Below are positions 1-13,400 of a stretch of 64,000 nucleotides of DNA, piece by piece. Origin of the DNA: Struthidea cinerea (lineage: Eukaryota; Chordata; Aves; Passeriformes; Corcoracidae); NCBI GenBank assembly GCA_013397865.1, contig VZTI01005237.1:225140-289139 (forward strand). The letters run 5' to 3'. The position numbers and the translations under genes were made by a program. Under the pieces are notes generated by a model. That model did no database searches. It saw nothing but the letters and a program-made list of their open reading frames with translations, and was not told where the DNA came from. Positions within the stretch are counted from its first letter, which is position 1. Each line of letters opens with the position of its first letter.

Positions 1-3000
1 AGCCTCTTGCTCAGACAGCCCTGCAGTGAAACAAGCTGTGTACCTGGGCTGCTTCGGCAACAGTTGCCTCGAATAAAAGCCACATTCACTTGCAAATTAA
101 AATGTTAAAGATCTAGCCAAGAGGAAAACACGTCTGCCAAATCCCCTTGTTCAGCTAATCATGTCAGAGATGGCTCCTGTTTCAGGACTGCTGGTGCCAT
201 TTCTCTGTTCCTCTCTGTCCCGCTCGAGACCTTTAGGCTACACTTGTCTCCCGAGCTGCACAACAGGCGAACTCAGCCCATCTCTAACTGCTATTTTCAG
301 CAAAACTGGAGACATCTTGGAATACTCTGGTTTTGATGAAGAGTGATCAACAGGGGACAGATCCACCTTACTGACTCTCTTTAAAAAGCAAATGCTCTTC
401 TGCAAACAGGTCCTTGGAGGACAGCTGAGCTGGGCCAAGAGACTTCAGGCTTTGGAGAGAAGGATGTCCTGGCCATCCAGAAGCTGACGCAGCAATCCAC
501 TGCCCAAGTTCTTGTTTTGGGAGGAAGGTGTTAGAGAGCATTTTTTTCCCCAGAAATATGCATGTTCAACCACAAAGGAAAAGAGTCATGGCCCAGATCA
601 GCTACTGGGCTGGTGCAGAATTTGTCAGCTGAGCTCCTGATGCAGCAGAGCTGGTATGAGATTGATAGTTACTAGCAGGACATCTGTCTCCCAAATCTGC
701 TAGGACCACTATCCCCAGCTGACCTCCAGGAAGTTTACATGGCACACACAACCACAGAGACTGCCTGCTATTCCAGCCCCGCAATCATAGATTCATTGCC
801 TGACCTCCTTCTCTAAATCTTTATATCATATTTCTCACTCCAGAGATGTGACTCAATGTGTTGGCATAAGAAAACACGCCAGGAGAATATTATTGTGCCT
901 CTCCCCTTTATCCTACCCATCCTGCTATGTGTTTAATTGAAATAGCAGAAGGTGAGGAGCGTTTGGCGGCTGCAGAAAGGCACGCGGGGACTTTTTGTCC
1001 CTCCTCAGAACAGAAAAGCAAGCTTTGTGTAGAGACTTTTCACAGGGAGAACCTCAAAGGTAGCACAGGAAGTGTCTCACACCTAACTTCACAGCTTCCA
1101 TGTCCCTCTGGCAGCAGGAAAACTGCTGTCCTGGGACTGGGATGCCATCACCCCTTAGGAGACGCACCAGAGAAGAGTTTCACCAGCAACACAGTGGGCT
1201 GTGGCCTCCCTTCTGCCCATGCTGAAGAGCAGGTAACACTTTGGGGAAGCCATTCAAGTTCAGCTGCAGGTGTACAAGCTGTGAATTCCCAAAGGCAGAG
1301 TTTTTCCATTTGTGGACCCTGGCTCAGCCCAGGCAGAGACCCTTGTACAGGGGTTTATCTCTGCTGTCAACCGATCTGCTCCCACTGCTTCCTGCCAGAA
1401 ACCACGGACTCCTATAAGTCCACAGACTACGCTCAAGGACTCCTGAACTTACACATTGGCAAAGTACAACACAGCCCAGAGAGAGAAAAGCTGGAGTCTG
1501 GAGAGAAACCGAGGTACTGCCACCTCTCTGCAAGGGACAACAGCAGAGCCCTACGGATTTCCCTGATGGGCACCAGAGGGACCAGGCTAGGGATGGACTT
1601 GTATGCAACCAGGGGCTTGCAAGGCGAGAGGATCAGAAGTTTGCAGATAGCATGCAAAGACAGAATGTTGGTGGGGAAGATGGATTCAGACTCCAGTAAA
1701 GAAACGCCAGGAAGGACAAGCTGTGTGAGAACCATGAAGCTTCGGACACAGGATAGGACAGAGCATCCCACATGGAAACACTGCCATCTCTGTGAACCAG
1801 TCTCTGGAGCCTTCTGAGCACGCACCTGTACCCTCTCCTGCTTTAACAGAGCTGATTTAAAACCCTTTATATTTAGCCAAGACAGGAGAGAACCAAAGCC
1901 TTCTAAAAACATTACTTGGCACCTAAAGGTACATCTGTGCTGTGAGTACCTACAGAGGGGCGACACTCACCAGCCCACAGTGGGTAATAGAGAGCACTGA
2001 GTCGGGGTTCTCCGTGCCCAGCAGATCAGTGGAACCTTTATGGCAGCTGCATGAGCTCCCAACGGAGCCCAAGTGCTCAGTTTGCTACTGCTTGGGGCCA
2101 AAGTGGAGAAAACATGATTACTGAGAGGTAATGACAAGTGTCAGCAGCCACTCAGCCTCCTGGCTTGGCTGGAGGAGACATCTGGCATGAGAGGGCCCAA
2201 CTGCAGCTGGGGGAGTAGCTGACTTTTATAAGTTTCTTTATAAGCACCACTCCATCTATTTTTTTTTGCCGTGTTTTTTCTAGGTCCCGTTTATTCACTC
2301 ACGGTAGGGCTTGTCTGTAAGTCCCATGTGTGTGTAGATACAAACACTACTTACCTCCCCTTCATGTCTCAGCCCTATTCATCAGACATTTGTAAATGGC
2401 ATTTTATGAGTGCTGAGTTTTTAACAAGGCAGGCACGCTGCTCCAGAGCGAACAAAGGGGCCCCTATTGGAAACTTTAAAGATGTCTAAACAAAGACTTC
2501 TCTTGAAAACCTTTAACCCCTAATGCCAACCTCAAGGGAAACGCTATGTTATGAGCAATCAGAGCACAAACATCTTCTGTGACCACAGATTGCCTACAAC
2601 AGGCTGCCTTGTTGGCCACAGCTCCTCTGTTTGCTACGGCTGCCAACCAGGGCAGCTCCTGAGCCCATCTTGTACTGAGCGCATACAGTTTCTTTAATTC
2701 TTCAACAACAAATGAAAGTTACAACTTCCACAAAAATCAACAACAGCTTTTTCTCGTTGGATGCAGCAATACCCTGCCTGCTTCGATGAAAAGTGTTGTT
2801 TTACTGCAAACACCAAGATCTGTCGCGTGGTTTCCAGATGGGAATTTGCATTTCAGATGAGGCCAAATTTATCCATATCCTGGTGGCACATATCAGGGCT
2901 GAGATCTGAGAGATATCCCCACACACGGCTTTCTGCCGATATCAACAGCAATCTAATGAATTCCTGCAGAGGTCACAAGAATCTGCTTGTGAAATGCAGT

Positions 3001-3820
3001 TTCTACTTTTTACTGAGAACCTGCACACTCACTGCCTGGGATTAATCTTAGAAAAAGAAAATCTTTACTATCAAGAGATGCTACAGAGAGTCCCACAGGG
3101 AGGGGTCCCAAAGGAAGAACTTCATAATAACTTTATATATAATCTGGGTTTAAGTGAAGCAAAAAATCCGGTGTGTTTAAGCAAAAGAGGGCCTCCTCTC
3201 AGAGCTGGGGCTCAGAACAGGCCCCTCTCATGGACCCCTGCTCCCCTCAGTCCCACTGCACACATGTGGTGGCTTCCATTGACACGGGACAGTCCCATTT
3301 CCCTGCCAGCCTCCTCAGCCACGCCGGTTCCCACTCTGCAGCCTGCCTCCTGAATGGATTCAGCAGCTCTCTGCACCACAGCAAAGACCGTCCCTGCAGA
3401 AGGAGGGGCAAAACCCCAGCAGAGCACATAGCACCCCACCGTGTATCTGCTCAGCTCCACTTGCCTCACACGAGTGCGTGTCCACACAAACGCGATGAGT
3501 GCAGAATAATCTGATTTTCCAAACAAGTTTTCCCATGTAACTGCTTGGAACAGAAGTGCCCAAAGCTAATTTTATCCTGTGAAACGGTTGGAATGATAAG
3601 CCGAAGGTGGGTGATTGCTTGTGCAAACGAGTATGCACAGACCCAATCTTCCAGTCGTGCAGAAACGGTGCATAACAAACGTAGGGTACACTTCTGAGCT
3701 TATCTTTCTGCAGGATCTCGACATCCTGTTGCTCAGTATTCCTTGCCCAGGTGTACCAGACCTTATTATTCTCTGCTAAGAGATTCTCGGTTGTATAAGC
3801 AGGGACCTGCCCGGCAGGTA
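1..3820. other. Intergenic, no gene recognised
   Basis: Mixed-composition sequence in which I recognise no exon on either strand. A 296-codon open frame at 927-1817 resembles no family and has no exon-like borders that I could find. In human the gene to the left of RBPJL is MATN4, transcribed the other way. No von Willebrand A or EGF exon of a matrilin is visible here, so MATN4, if present, must lie mostly outside the window. Confidence 0.6.
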
Positions 3821-3829
3821 GGCAAAAGG

Positions 3830-4281
3830 TGAGCAGGGGAAGCAGGCTGAGCCATCCCGGCAGCGCGGAGGAGTTCACATCCCTCGCACAGCACCGAGGG
3901 ACCGAGCGGGTACCATGCCCCGACCGCCCCACCGAACACACCCCGGCACCGCTGCGGGGGCCAAGCCCGTGCGGCCGGGGGTCGGGAAGGCTCCAGCCCA
4001 TAGATGGGGGAAAAATCCTTTGGGGCAAAGGCTCTGCTCTTCCCCTCCTCCCGGCTTTGCTTTCTGCTCCTGACGCTCCCCTTCCTGCCAGCCCCGCTCC
4101 AAGGAAAAGCCCCCTCGGAGGCTGCCAATCTCCGCGGCAGCGCTCGGCGCTGTGCACAGCCCCCCGGGCCGGGCTGGGATCGGGATCGGGACCGGGACCG
4201 GACTCACCCGCAGCCTCCTCACCCTCCTCCTCTCCTCTCCCTTCCCGCAGGGGCGGCGGTGCCCGCGGAGCCCCTCACTCA
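3830..4281. promoter_or_regulatory. CpG island abutting assembly gap
   Basis: GC- and CpG-rich block that breaks off at the 548-base N run. Read on the minus strand, there is a good splice-donor match (CTGCGG then GTGAGTCC) at about 4205-4212. A minus-strand first exon could therefore start inside the gap and end there. This would suit a 5' exon of the gene that lies to the left (MATN4 in human), or the island could serve RBPJL on the plus strand. Both are inferences; the island is seen, the promoter role is not. Confidence 0.5.
4176..4200. repeat. GGGATC/GGGACC hexanucleotide repeat
   Basis: Short G-rich tandem of about four hexamer units (GGGATC, then GGGACC) just inside the CpG island. 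A related GGGATC/GGGATG tract occurs at 50173-50214, also next to an N run. Confidence 0.7.
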
Positions 4282-4829
4282 NNNNNNNNNNNNNNNNNNN
4301 NNNNNNNNNNNNNNNNNNNNNNNNNNNNNNNNNNNNNNNNNNNNNNNNNNNNNNNNNNNNNNNNNNNNNNNNNNNNNNNNNNNNNNNNNNNNNNNNNNNN
4401 NNNNNNNNNNNNNNNNNNNNNNNNNNNNNNNNNNNNNNNNNNNNNNNNNNNNNNNNNNNNNNNNNNNNNNNNNNNNNNNNNNNNNNNNNNNNNNNNNNNN
4501 NNNNNNNNNNNNNNNNNNNNNNNNNNNNNNNNNNNNNNNNNNNNNNNNNNNNNNNNNNNNNNNNNNNNNNNNNNNNNNNNNNNNNNNNNNNNNNNNNNNN
4601 NNNNNNNNNNNNNNNNNNNNNNNNNNNNNNNNNNNNNNNNNNNNNNNNNNNNNNNNNNNNNNNNNNNNNNNNNNNNNNNNNNNNNNNNNNNNNNNNNNNN
4701 NNNNNNNNNNNNNNNNNNNNNNNNNNNNNNNNNNNNNNNNNNNNNNNNNNNNNNNNNNNNNNNNNNNNNNNNNNNNNNNNNNNNNNNNNNNNNNNNNNNN
4801 NNNNNNNNNNNNNNNNNNNNNNNNNNNNN
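4282..4829. other. Assembly gap (548 N)
   Basis: Run of N flanked on the left by a CpG island and on the right by a T-rich tract. It could hide a first exon of RBPJL (+) or of a minus-strand gene. Confidence 0.99.
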
Positions 4830-7800
4830 TTTTTTTTTCTTTTTTTCTTTCATTGTCTCTTCCCCTGCTGGGGGAATGCACCTGGGAGCCCCATAAACTC
4901 AAAAGTTCATGGAAAAAGGAGAGTCTAAGCTTAATACCGTTTGACCTACAGTGTCCTGAAAGTTTAGGAATGTCAGCAGGTAGTTTGAACCAGAAAACTT
5001 CAGGCCAGGGCTTGGAGGGCTTTAGAGCCTCAGGTTAAGCTTCCATCAAGAAGGTCAACTGATGTGCATTGGAGATCATCAGCAGAGGCTTCTTAGAAAC
5101 ACGGGAACAGACCTTTCCAGTCCTCCACCTCTTCCCAGCACTTGGATCAACCTGGTGGCAGGGACCACCTTTAGTGCTTTACAGGACTGTGTTGTGGTGC
5201 TTTAACAGCACTTCCCTTCCTCTTTGCAGACGAGGAGCAGAGAAAAGAGACTCCAGGAAATCACCCCCACTGTCTGAATTTTCTAGCAGACGTGCCAAAA
5301 CTGCTTTATCAAACCTGGGCATTTTGGGGGTGTGGGTGCTGCTGGGGTGCCTGCCCCGGCTGGGCCCCGCTCCCTGCAGAGCTCACCGCCACAGGATTTT
5401 TGTGCTTCCCGCTCTCGGCCACTGTTTGCCCTTGGTGTGGTAGATAAATCCCCCAGGCCCAGAAAAGGCTGAATTTCACTTGTGTGTGCAGCGAGGAAAA
5501 TACAGGATTTATAAATACCCATGCATATACAAGGGCTGTGGGTTGGGTTGGTCTGGATTAAAGGAGGTATTGAAAAATGAGGGAAGCCAGAAACTGCAGG
5601 CTTCTCATTTCTGTGATTTCTAATGGCTTTTCCTTTTGCATAAACATTGCATTGACTCCATACCCAAGAGCACTGCAGGCGTTTTCCCCCCTGATCTGCA
5701 AAAAATATAACCCAGACCTCTAAAATGGATATTTTTTATTAGGATGTTTGGCTTCCCCAAACTGAGGGAAGAACAATTGCCCTCTGTGGCAGCAAGTCCC
5801 CAGCAAGCTTCAGGGCAGCTGTATCCTGAGAGAGGCAAATGGCAGCTCCTTTTTTGGGGGGAAAAGCAGCAAATTAAATCTCTGCACTTCAATTCAGTGC
5901 TGCCTGCACTTGGGGACACCGTTACTATGAGTTACAGTTCTTGTATAAAGAGGTGATTTGAAGACCCAGTTTCTAAACAATAGCTGCCGGGATAGTATTT
6001 TGGTCTCCAGAGTTGGGTACTTTCATTCCCAGGGGACCAAATATATCAGATCCCTTCCTCAGCAGACTGAGCTGGTGAAGCTCACTGAACTGAAAAGGAG
6101 CAGGGCAGAGGGCGGTTTGCTTCTCCCAGTGTTTGTAAAGTGCTTTTTCTGCTCCTGTGGTTGCCCAAGGGTGTGCACGCAGAAGGTGATGTGAGGACCA
6201 GGATATGTCCCACACAGGGAGCAGCGTTTCCCAGCTGGAGGTGGGACAAAGCACTGAGTGATGCCCCTAAACACTTGCTGCTGGGAAGGAGAGGGGTAAT
6301 TTTCAGCTGCGGTGTTAAACATCAGTTCTCCTAAAATCAGCGATGGGACTGTGGGGTCCAACCCTACCAGAGCCTCTCGGCGCCTGCCTGGGTTCCCTGC
6401 GTGCCCACATGAAAAGGCCCTTTGCAAGGTGGTCCAGCTGGGTGTCTCCTGTGGAAAGCACACAGAGCACTCCTCCTTTTCTGCTTCATTTCCCATGGGA
6501 GAGGGCACAGCAACGCGGCCAGGGCTTCCAAATCCCCCGGGGTACCCTGGGTCTCCCCCACCTCAAGCAGCAGGGCAGAGCCACCCTAGAGATGCACCGC
6601 AAATGCACTCACACCCTCTCCTGAGGCACATCCTGACCTAAAGCAAAGGAAAAGCCTTGGGCAGTGATGCCAGGCTGAGCAGGGATGGGGAAAGGCTTAC
6701 AGAAATCAGTGTAGGAGAAAGGTGGTGGATCCCCCCCCTTGCTCCCCCCCTTTCTTCTACATAATGCCCAACTGTGTGGAGAGCAGCCGAGCCCCGGCCA
6801 AGACCTCAGCCTCTGAAAAGGCAGCTTTTAGCGAGAGCTGTGAGAGCCCTGCCCGTGTGGTGCTGCTAACATGACACTGAACTAACACTGCACTACAACC
6901 AAAGCATTTTAATAATTTAATATAATAAATGTCAGAAGGAGTGAATAATTCTCTGTAACCCTGAGGAGGCTGTAGGTGCCAGAAGGAGCCAAGTGGGTAT
7001 ATTGAGCTGCTTTAGCAATAGCCCTTTGACTCTCTGAAGATAAATTTAAACCAGATGATGGATGCTGGGTGGTCGCCTCTGTGGGCAGAATGGCAAGCAC
7101 TGTTCAGAAGTGCGTCACTGACACAATTTAAGCCCAAAATTTGGAAGGCAAGGGCTGCAGAGAATGGACAAAGAAAAGAAAGCCAAGTCTCTAGGCAGTT
7201 GTTCCTCCAGCTGGACATCAAACCTGAAGAGCTACAGTCTGTTTACCTGCCTTTGGCATGCACAGTCCCACTTCAAGCAGTAAGTAGCATGTGGGTAATT
7301 GTTCCAGAAGACTCTTTAATAAGCTCCAGGCAGTAACCCCCGTGCCTCTGGAATTACGTACGGATGGCAGGGAGCAGTGATACCTGCACAAGCCTGGCCC
7401 TGCCCTGAGCCAGTGCTGCAGGAGGCTCTGCAGAGCAGGCGTTGCTGCTGCCCACGCTGCCAGCACACGTCTTAATCCACAGGTTTTGGCAGTTTGCTCC
7501 TGAACACTCCCTGCCACTGCCTGGCCTCGGTACCAGGCTGTTCCATAGGTTGCCAAGGGGTTAATGGAAGAGGAGCCCCACAGAGAGACCCCAGGCTGTA
7601 TGGGTGGGCACTGGTGGCTGCGTTGGTGACACTAACAGGGATGGAGCATGTGGCTCTGCAGCTGAGACACAAGGACCCAAAGCTATACTCCTAATTTTAC
7701 ACAGTACACTGAATGATGAGACTCACCAGGAAAAAATTCACACACCCAGCCTGGTTCTTCCCTGCTGTGTGCCCGTCGTCTCTGGCAAACTGAGGGTGAA

Positions 7801-10281
7801 ATGCTACTGAACAGAGCCAGCAAGGTTCAGTACTCATTTAACACTGTGTTGCATTAGTGTAAAAGAGTATCCAGGGTCAGGCCACTTTCCTTGATGCATT
7901 TCCACATTTTTCCCAATCATAATCAGTTGTTCTGGAAAAAAAAACCAAGCCCAAAACCAAACAAACAAACAAGCAAAAAAAGAAAAATCCAAAACCAACC
8001 TAAAGCTTTGCTGAGAGATCCCCAAATAGTGCTTTTATATGAAGGGAAAAATAGCAAAGGCGGATCAAAGCTGAAATCACACCATTGCTTGGCAGCAGAG
8101 GAGTGAAACGGCAGCAGAGTGCCATTATGGAAAAAGAGTAAATAACTTTCTTATGGGATCTCTTTGGTTGTGCAAAAATATAAACTATTCATTGGCTAGA
8201 AAGGCTGGAGTGAAGCTTTTCAGCAAGACTGAGTAACCCACCCTGGAGTGGACACTGGTGGATACTGGCTGATAAAGCTCTGCTTCAGTGGGCTGGGGCA
8301 GGAGTCTCCCAGCACCACGATGGAGGGTTGGAGGGAACAGGTAGAGCCTTGGCAAAGGAGCTCCTCCTGCCTTGCCCTGAGTGCTGTGGGGTGAGCCAGG
8401 GCTGAGCCCAGAGCCCTGTGCTGGCAGCAGCTCTGGGGCTGCCACAAGAGCAAAGCTTGGTGGCAGCCTGTGCTCTGCAGTCAGGAATGGCCATAAAACA
8501 TTCATTTTCCAGGCACAGAGCAGCAGTTAATGCTGTGGGTGACACTGACACTGGCCCTGGCTGTAAATCTGATTCTGGCAGAGCTCTGTTGATTTATGTT
8601 TACTAGTGATCCAGCTACCTCTAGGATAAAGAACTGGGAACAAGGAGGGCAGGAGATTATATCGCCCCTCTAGAAACCAAACAGAGCACATCTGTGCAGT
8701 GCACAGTGTCAGGGCCCCGTGGCACTGCTCAGAGAAGACATTGGGTAAATATTTGCTTGTATGGGACAAGTGTTTTTCTTCCACATACAACAGGAGAGCA
8801 TCAGCTCCATCCAAAGGTGGGGAAGCTGGAACTGAAGTGATACGTGTTAAAAGTGAATTGCAGCATGGGTGCTAAAAGCTGTAAGGGGCACAGCCTTTTT
8901 TAAATATGTGTTGCACTGGGAAGAACAGAGTTGGCAGGTGAACCCTTCTAAAAGGCTGCTTGGGACGACTGCTTGCAGCTTCTCTCCATGTGAGCTTGCT
9001 CTGGCCTCTGAGCCCAGAGGAGCTCACCACGAGGAGGCTGCCTTGGGGTGATGGCAGGACCAGACTTACCTCTCTTGACACATCTGACTCTTCATGCCCT
9101 CAACCCTTCTCCATTCCTAGCCCATTTAAGTAAGAGGCAGGCAGAGAGACTGTTTAATGGCAATGCTCCCCTGCACACCTCTTGCAAGTTCTTCCTTGGG
9201 TGGCCGTGGCTGATGCCCCTTCTCCTCCGAGTCATCCCCCAGTGCTGCCCACAGCCCCTAGACACTCTCTCCCAGTTACTCTGTGATATGTTTTCCACTG
9301 TGGCTGGGGCTTCACAGCCTTCTCTGGCCACCACTTTGTCTCTGATAGGAGACTCATCACCGGCCAGGCTGGGTCCCCTTGGTAGGAGCAATGTTCCCAG
9401 TGGCCACATTGACAGATGTGCCAAGGAGAGACTCCTGCACAGGCGTCTCCTCTTCCTCCTCCTCTGGTTTCATCTTATCCAGTCAAAGATCCCAAACTCA
9501 TGGAATGTTCCTGTCCCAAACGGTTACGGGGCTTTCAGCAGGGCAGGAGCTGGTGTTGTTCAACGAGTGGTCTCACCTCCTCTGAAGGCAAGCCAGCACC
9601 ACAGAAGGCCTCCACAGCTGACATCCCAGAGCTGTCCCCCCTTGCACCCCCAGTCCTTGCACACGTGTCCCAGGGGGCAGACCAGGGCATCTCGCATCTG
9701 CCTCACCTCTCTCCAGCTGGTTTACACCCAACCTACCGACTTAGCAGAGTTAAATGCCAGGTGCTTGGGAACTCCTTCTAGTTAATAGAGCAGAAACAAT
9801 CAGCAGAACCACCTATTCCATAGGTCTCAGAGAAAAATGCAGCTGTTTTCACCCAACATCCCTTTCAGAAGCCAATGAGTGGCTCCATCTCGCATGACAG
9901 CTCCCCAGCTGCACTCACAGCTCAGCAGCATTGCTTCCCAACTCACCCAAAACCCACACAGCAACGAGCACGTCAGGTGGAAAAGCAAATTAATAATCAG
10001 TTAGAGCACTGCCACCATTGCACAGGGCCGGAAGTCTTAGAAATGCCCTGTGTGTGTTTGGTGGCAAACTGAAGAAGCAGTTATTCCATTATCCAAACTT
10101 TGTGTTTTTCAATGCCAGCCCCGTTCTCAGAGCAGCTGAGCTCCAGTGCTTTTTGATGGGAAAGCTTTTCCACCTTCCCCACCCCATCAGGCTGCACATG
10201 GAGGGAGCTCCTTGTGCTCCCTGCAGGGCTGGGCAGGAGCTGGCTCTGGTGCCACAGTGCCAAGGAACTTCTGTCTTGTAG
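4830..10281. other. Presumed RBPJL 5' region, no exon identified
   Basis: About 5.4 kb between the gap and the first recognised RBPJL exon. That exon begins with the third base of a codon, so at least one upstream coding exon must exist. I could not find one with a matching phase and a sequence resembling the RBPJL amino terminus. C-rich homopolymer runs occur near 6730-6750. No repeat family was recognised. Confidence 0.5.
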
Positions 10282-10407
10282 GTCCAACCCGTACCAAGCC
10301 AGCCTGCTCCGGGACAGCGTGCGGAGGTACCTGCAGCTGCCAGCAGACCAGACCGTGCTGATCCTACACGCCAAAGTCGCACAGAAGTCCTACGGCAACG
10401 AAAAAAG
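10282..10407 (+). CDS. RBPJL: RBPJL exon (first recognised)
   Basis: Acceptor TCTTGTAG, donor AAAAAG|GTGGGA. It encodes SNPYQASLLRDSVRRYLQ and then TVLILHAKVAQKSYGNEK, the start of the DNA-binding domain. It starts on a third codon base and ends after two bases of an Arg codon. Confidence 0.92.
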
Positions 10408-13400
10408 GTGGGAGATTGTTCCAGCTTCTCTGATAGCCACCTCTAAACCCAGCTACCTAAAACTCGATTTCAGCCTTTCTGGATTTCGCTGATCTAAGAT
10501 GGTGAAGCAAATTTGACATATCCCCTCTGCATTCACTCACAACATCTTTGCATCTGAAGACTTAATTTAGTCTCCATGAACTGAACAACACAAGAAAGGC
10601 ATTAGCTCCAAGCTGCATCCATCCCAGCTGGACATTCCCAGTGGTTCGATTAATTCCACGAAGCGATAAAGAAAGACAAAGTAAAAGAAGTCAAGATTCT
10701 ATTCAAATCTGACCCCCCAAGAAGGAAAGACTCGCGTTTTAACTGCCCTGTAACTCTTGTCTTAAAACCTGCATGGCCACAGCAGGGACTGAGGCGTTTC
10801 CATCAATGCCAGTGGTCTCCAAAAAGCTGCTATTTTTGAAAATCCTTCCCACACTGCAAAAACACCTTGAGGTTCTGGCTTGAATCTCCAAAATTGCCAC
10901 TCCTGGGCAGTGACGTCAGACTGCGGCACTGCAATGTAATTAATCCTCCATTAATCCTTGTGATATAAATACTCCTTCGTTATTACCGAGTATGGAATAG
11001 CTATGAGGCGACGAGCTCAGCCTCCAAGGCGTAACCACCCAGACCCCAGCGACCCCAGGAGACAGCTCTGGGATGGGCTGGCTGTGCCTACAAAGTCCTC
11101 ACCACATCCAGTCTCCTGCCAGGGGCTGCTGGTCCACAGGTAAAAATGTTGTTTCAGGACTGAACCTTCCAGCCAGGAGAGAGCCCTCTCATCACAGCCT
11201 CTTTCCTCTGCTTCTGACTCTGTGCAAAGGATGAGCATGAAAATCAGATAGCAGGTCTGGAAAGGGAGAGAAAACCTGCACAGGGCTCCCAGGTTAAAGG
11301 TGCTGGTGCCTTTTTCCTTCACAGTGGGAGTCAGGGGCCCGTGCAGTGGATGAGTTGTTTAAATAACCTCTACCCAGGACTTTGGGGCTCCAAAATATCC
11401 AGCCCCCTGCACTGGTGTGTTTCTCTGCTAGTGCTTTACCCAATATCAATAGAGGATGAATTTACACCATTCACACAAGTGCAAAGACAGTGGAAACCCA
11501 AATAAAACACAGGAAAATGGGTTTCCAAACTCCTGGCTATAGATTTATTTGCACTGGGCTCCAAAACTGATTGTGAATGCAAACTCTGTTCCCAACCTGC
11601 TCAAACTCCCACATGGCAGTCAGGCAGAGGCAGGGGTCTGATCCCTCCCTGTCTTTGGGGGGGGTTTGGAGGTACGGGTGCCAGGATCCCTGTCCTCCCA
11701 TCCCAGGGCCATCCTGTCACTGGTGGGATCATGGCCACCAGTGGCACCACCAGATGTGGCAGCTGTTGAGGCTGGAACCAGGCACTGGAGGCAGCGCAGG
11801 GCAGAGGGTCCCCAGCCCCTCGCTGAGCTCTGTGTGCCTCCCGGTGCTGATGATCCCCAGTGAAGGTCTCAGCTCTCAGCACAGCCATCCTGCCACTCCT
11901 GAGCACCTTTTCAAGGTGCTGAAGGACAGTGAGAAAATGCCCTCTTGTCTCTGCAGGTTTTTCTGCCCCCCACCTTGTGTTTACCTGAGCGGGCCGGGAT
12001 GGAAGTTAAAGCAGGAGCAGATAAAAGGTGAGCACTGGGCAGCATCCCTGGACCTCTCCTCCCTCCCTTCCTGCAGCATGGAGAGCTGTCCTCTGCCTCT
12101 GCAAAGGGGAGAGTGACTCAGTTTATGTCGGTTTTGGCCCCCCAAACTCCTTTCCTGATGAAGCCTGAGCCCTCTGAAATCCAGACCCAGGGAGGGCTGG
12201 AACCTGGCCGTGGTCTGCACCTGGAGAAGCTGAGCCTTTGCGGGGGCTGGAAGGTGCTTCTCTTTGTCTCTTCCAGCCAGGGACCTGGGAGAGGCTGGAT
12301 TTCGGGTGTGTGGGTACATGGGGCTGGACAGCATGGGCAGCAGCCTGATGGAGACCCAGAAGCTCAGCTTTGAAGAGCAGCCAGATGCAAAGGTAAAGCC
12401 TGAGGCTCTCTGGGGCTGTGGGGATCCCCCTCATGCAGGGGCTGGGCTGTCCACCAGCATCACCCCACACACTGGGATGTCACACCCTCCCCATCTTCAG
12501 GATGCCACAGTCCTTTCCCCCTAGCCATAACTCCCCATTCCCACTCTGCCAGCTTGTTGTGGTATGTGCAGCAGTCCAGGCAGCCCAAAGACCCCTGTCT
12601 TTCTCTGGCACCATCTTTTCAGGTTGACAGCCCTGTGGCTGCCAAAATCTGCACAGCTCCCTCAGCTCTGGTTCCTTCTCCTGATGAGCAGCACTGCTGC
12701 TTGTCACAAAACAAAAGCCTCGTCCTTAATTTGCAGATAAACAACTTAAAAAAAAAAAGCCCCAGTTGATCCCAAAGTTCAAAAGCTTCAGCAGAGCTTT
12801 GGAATCTTTTGATTGGAGGGGAAAAAAAGGAGAAAAAGCATTATCTGGGGTCCCTGAAGAGCACGGGGTCTGAGGCAGGCCAGGAACCTCACAGAAAGAG
12901 CCTTTGTCCGCAGTGCTTGCCTTGCTGCTATGGCACAGCATATCGGCCAGGATGGGGGAAACCATAAACCCAGGGCGATTTCTCATGTTATGTGGGATAA
13001 ATCACATATGAACATTCATTTCCATAAGGAATACTCTGCCCCCAGTGTAAATAAAGCCTCTGCCGATCCCCAGCTCTTCATTCCACCTGTAATAACATCT
13101 CTGGTCGTTTCTCCCTTTAAATGAACCCGGGGCTTGTTGAAAGGGCACTATTATGTCCTCGTGGGGCGGTGAGGAGGGTGAGGATGTCTGGTGGGGGTGG
13201 GCTGGAGCTGCTGGCAGCCCCTCTGTGCCCTTGGCAGGGGTTCAGCTGTGCCAAGGCCCTGTACATCTCGGACACGGACAAGCGCAAGCATTTCCGCCTG
13301 GTCTTGAAGCTCTTCTTCAGCAACGGGCAGGAGATCGGCACCTTCCACAGCAAACTCATCAAGGTCATCTCCAAGCCCTCGCAGAAGAAGCAGTCGCTGA

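Noticed and set aside
927..1817. 296-codon open frame on the plus strand
   Set aside because: No recognisable domain, compositional bias or exon borders. The opposite strand is open over much of the same span (1433-1966), as happens by chance in this composition.
1..4000. MATN4 exons expected by synteny
   Set aside because: No von Willebrand A, EGF or coiled-coil matrilin exon is visible on the minus strand.
4004..5038. Long open frames running through the 548-base N run
   Set aside because: They are open only because N codons are not read as stops. The same applies at 22167-22833 and 49642-50595.
9875..10072. Frame starting MSGSISHDSSPAALT as the missing RBPJL amino terminus
   Set aside because: It is close to the first known exon, but the only nearby donor-like site (GTCAG|GTGGAA) is weak and in the wrong phase, and the peptide does not resemble the RBPJL start.
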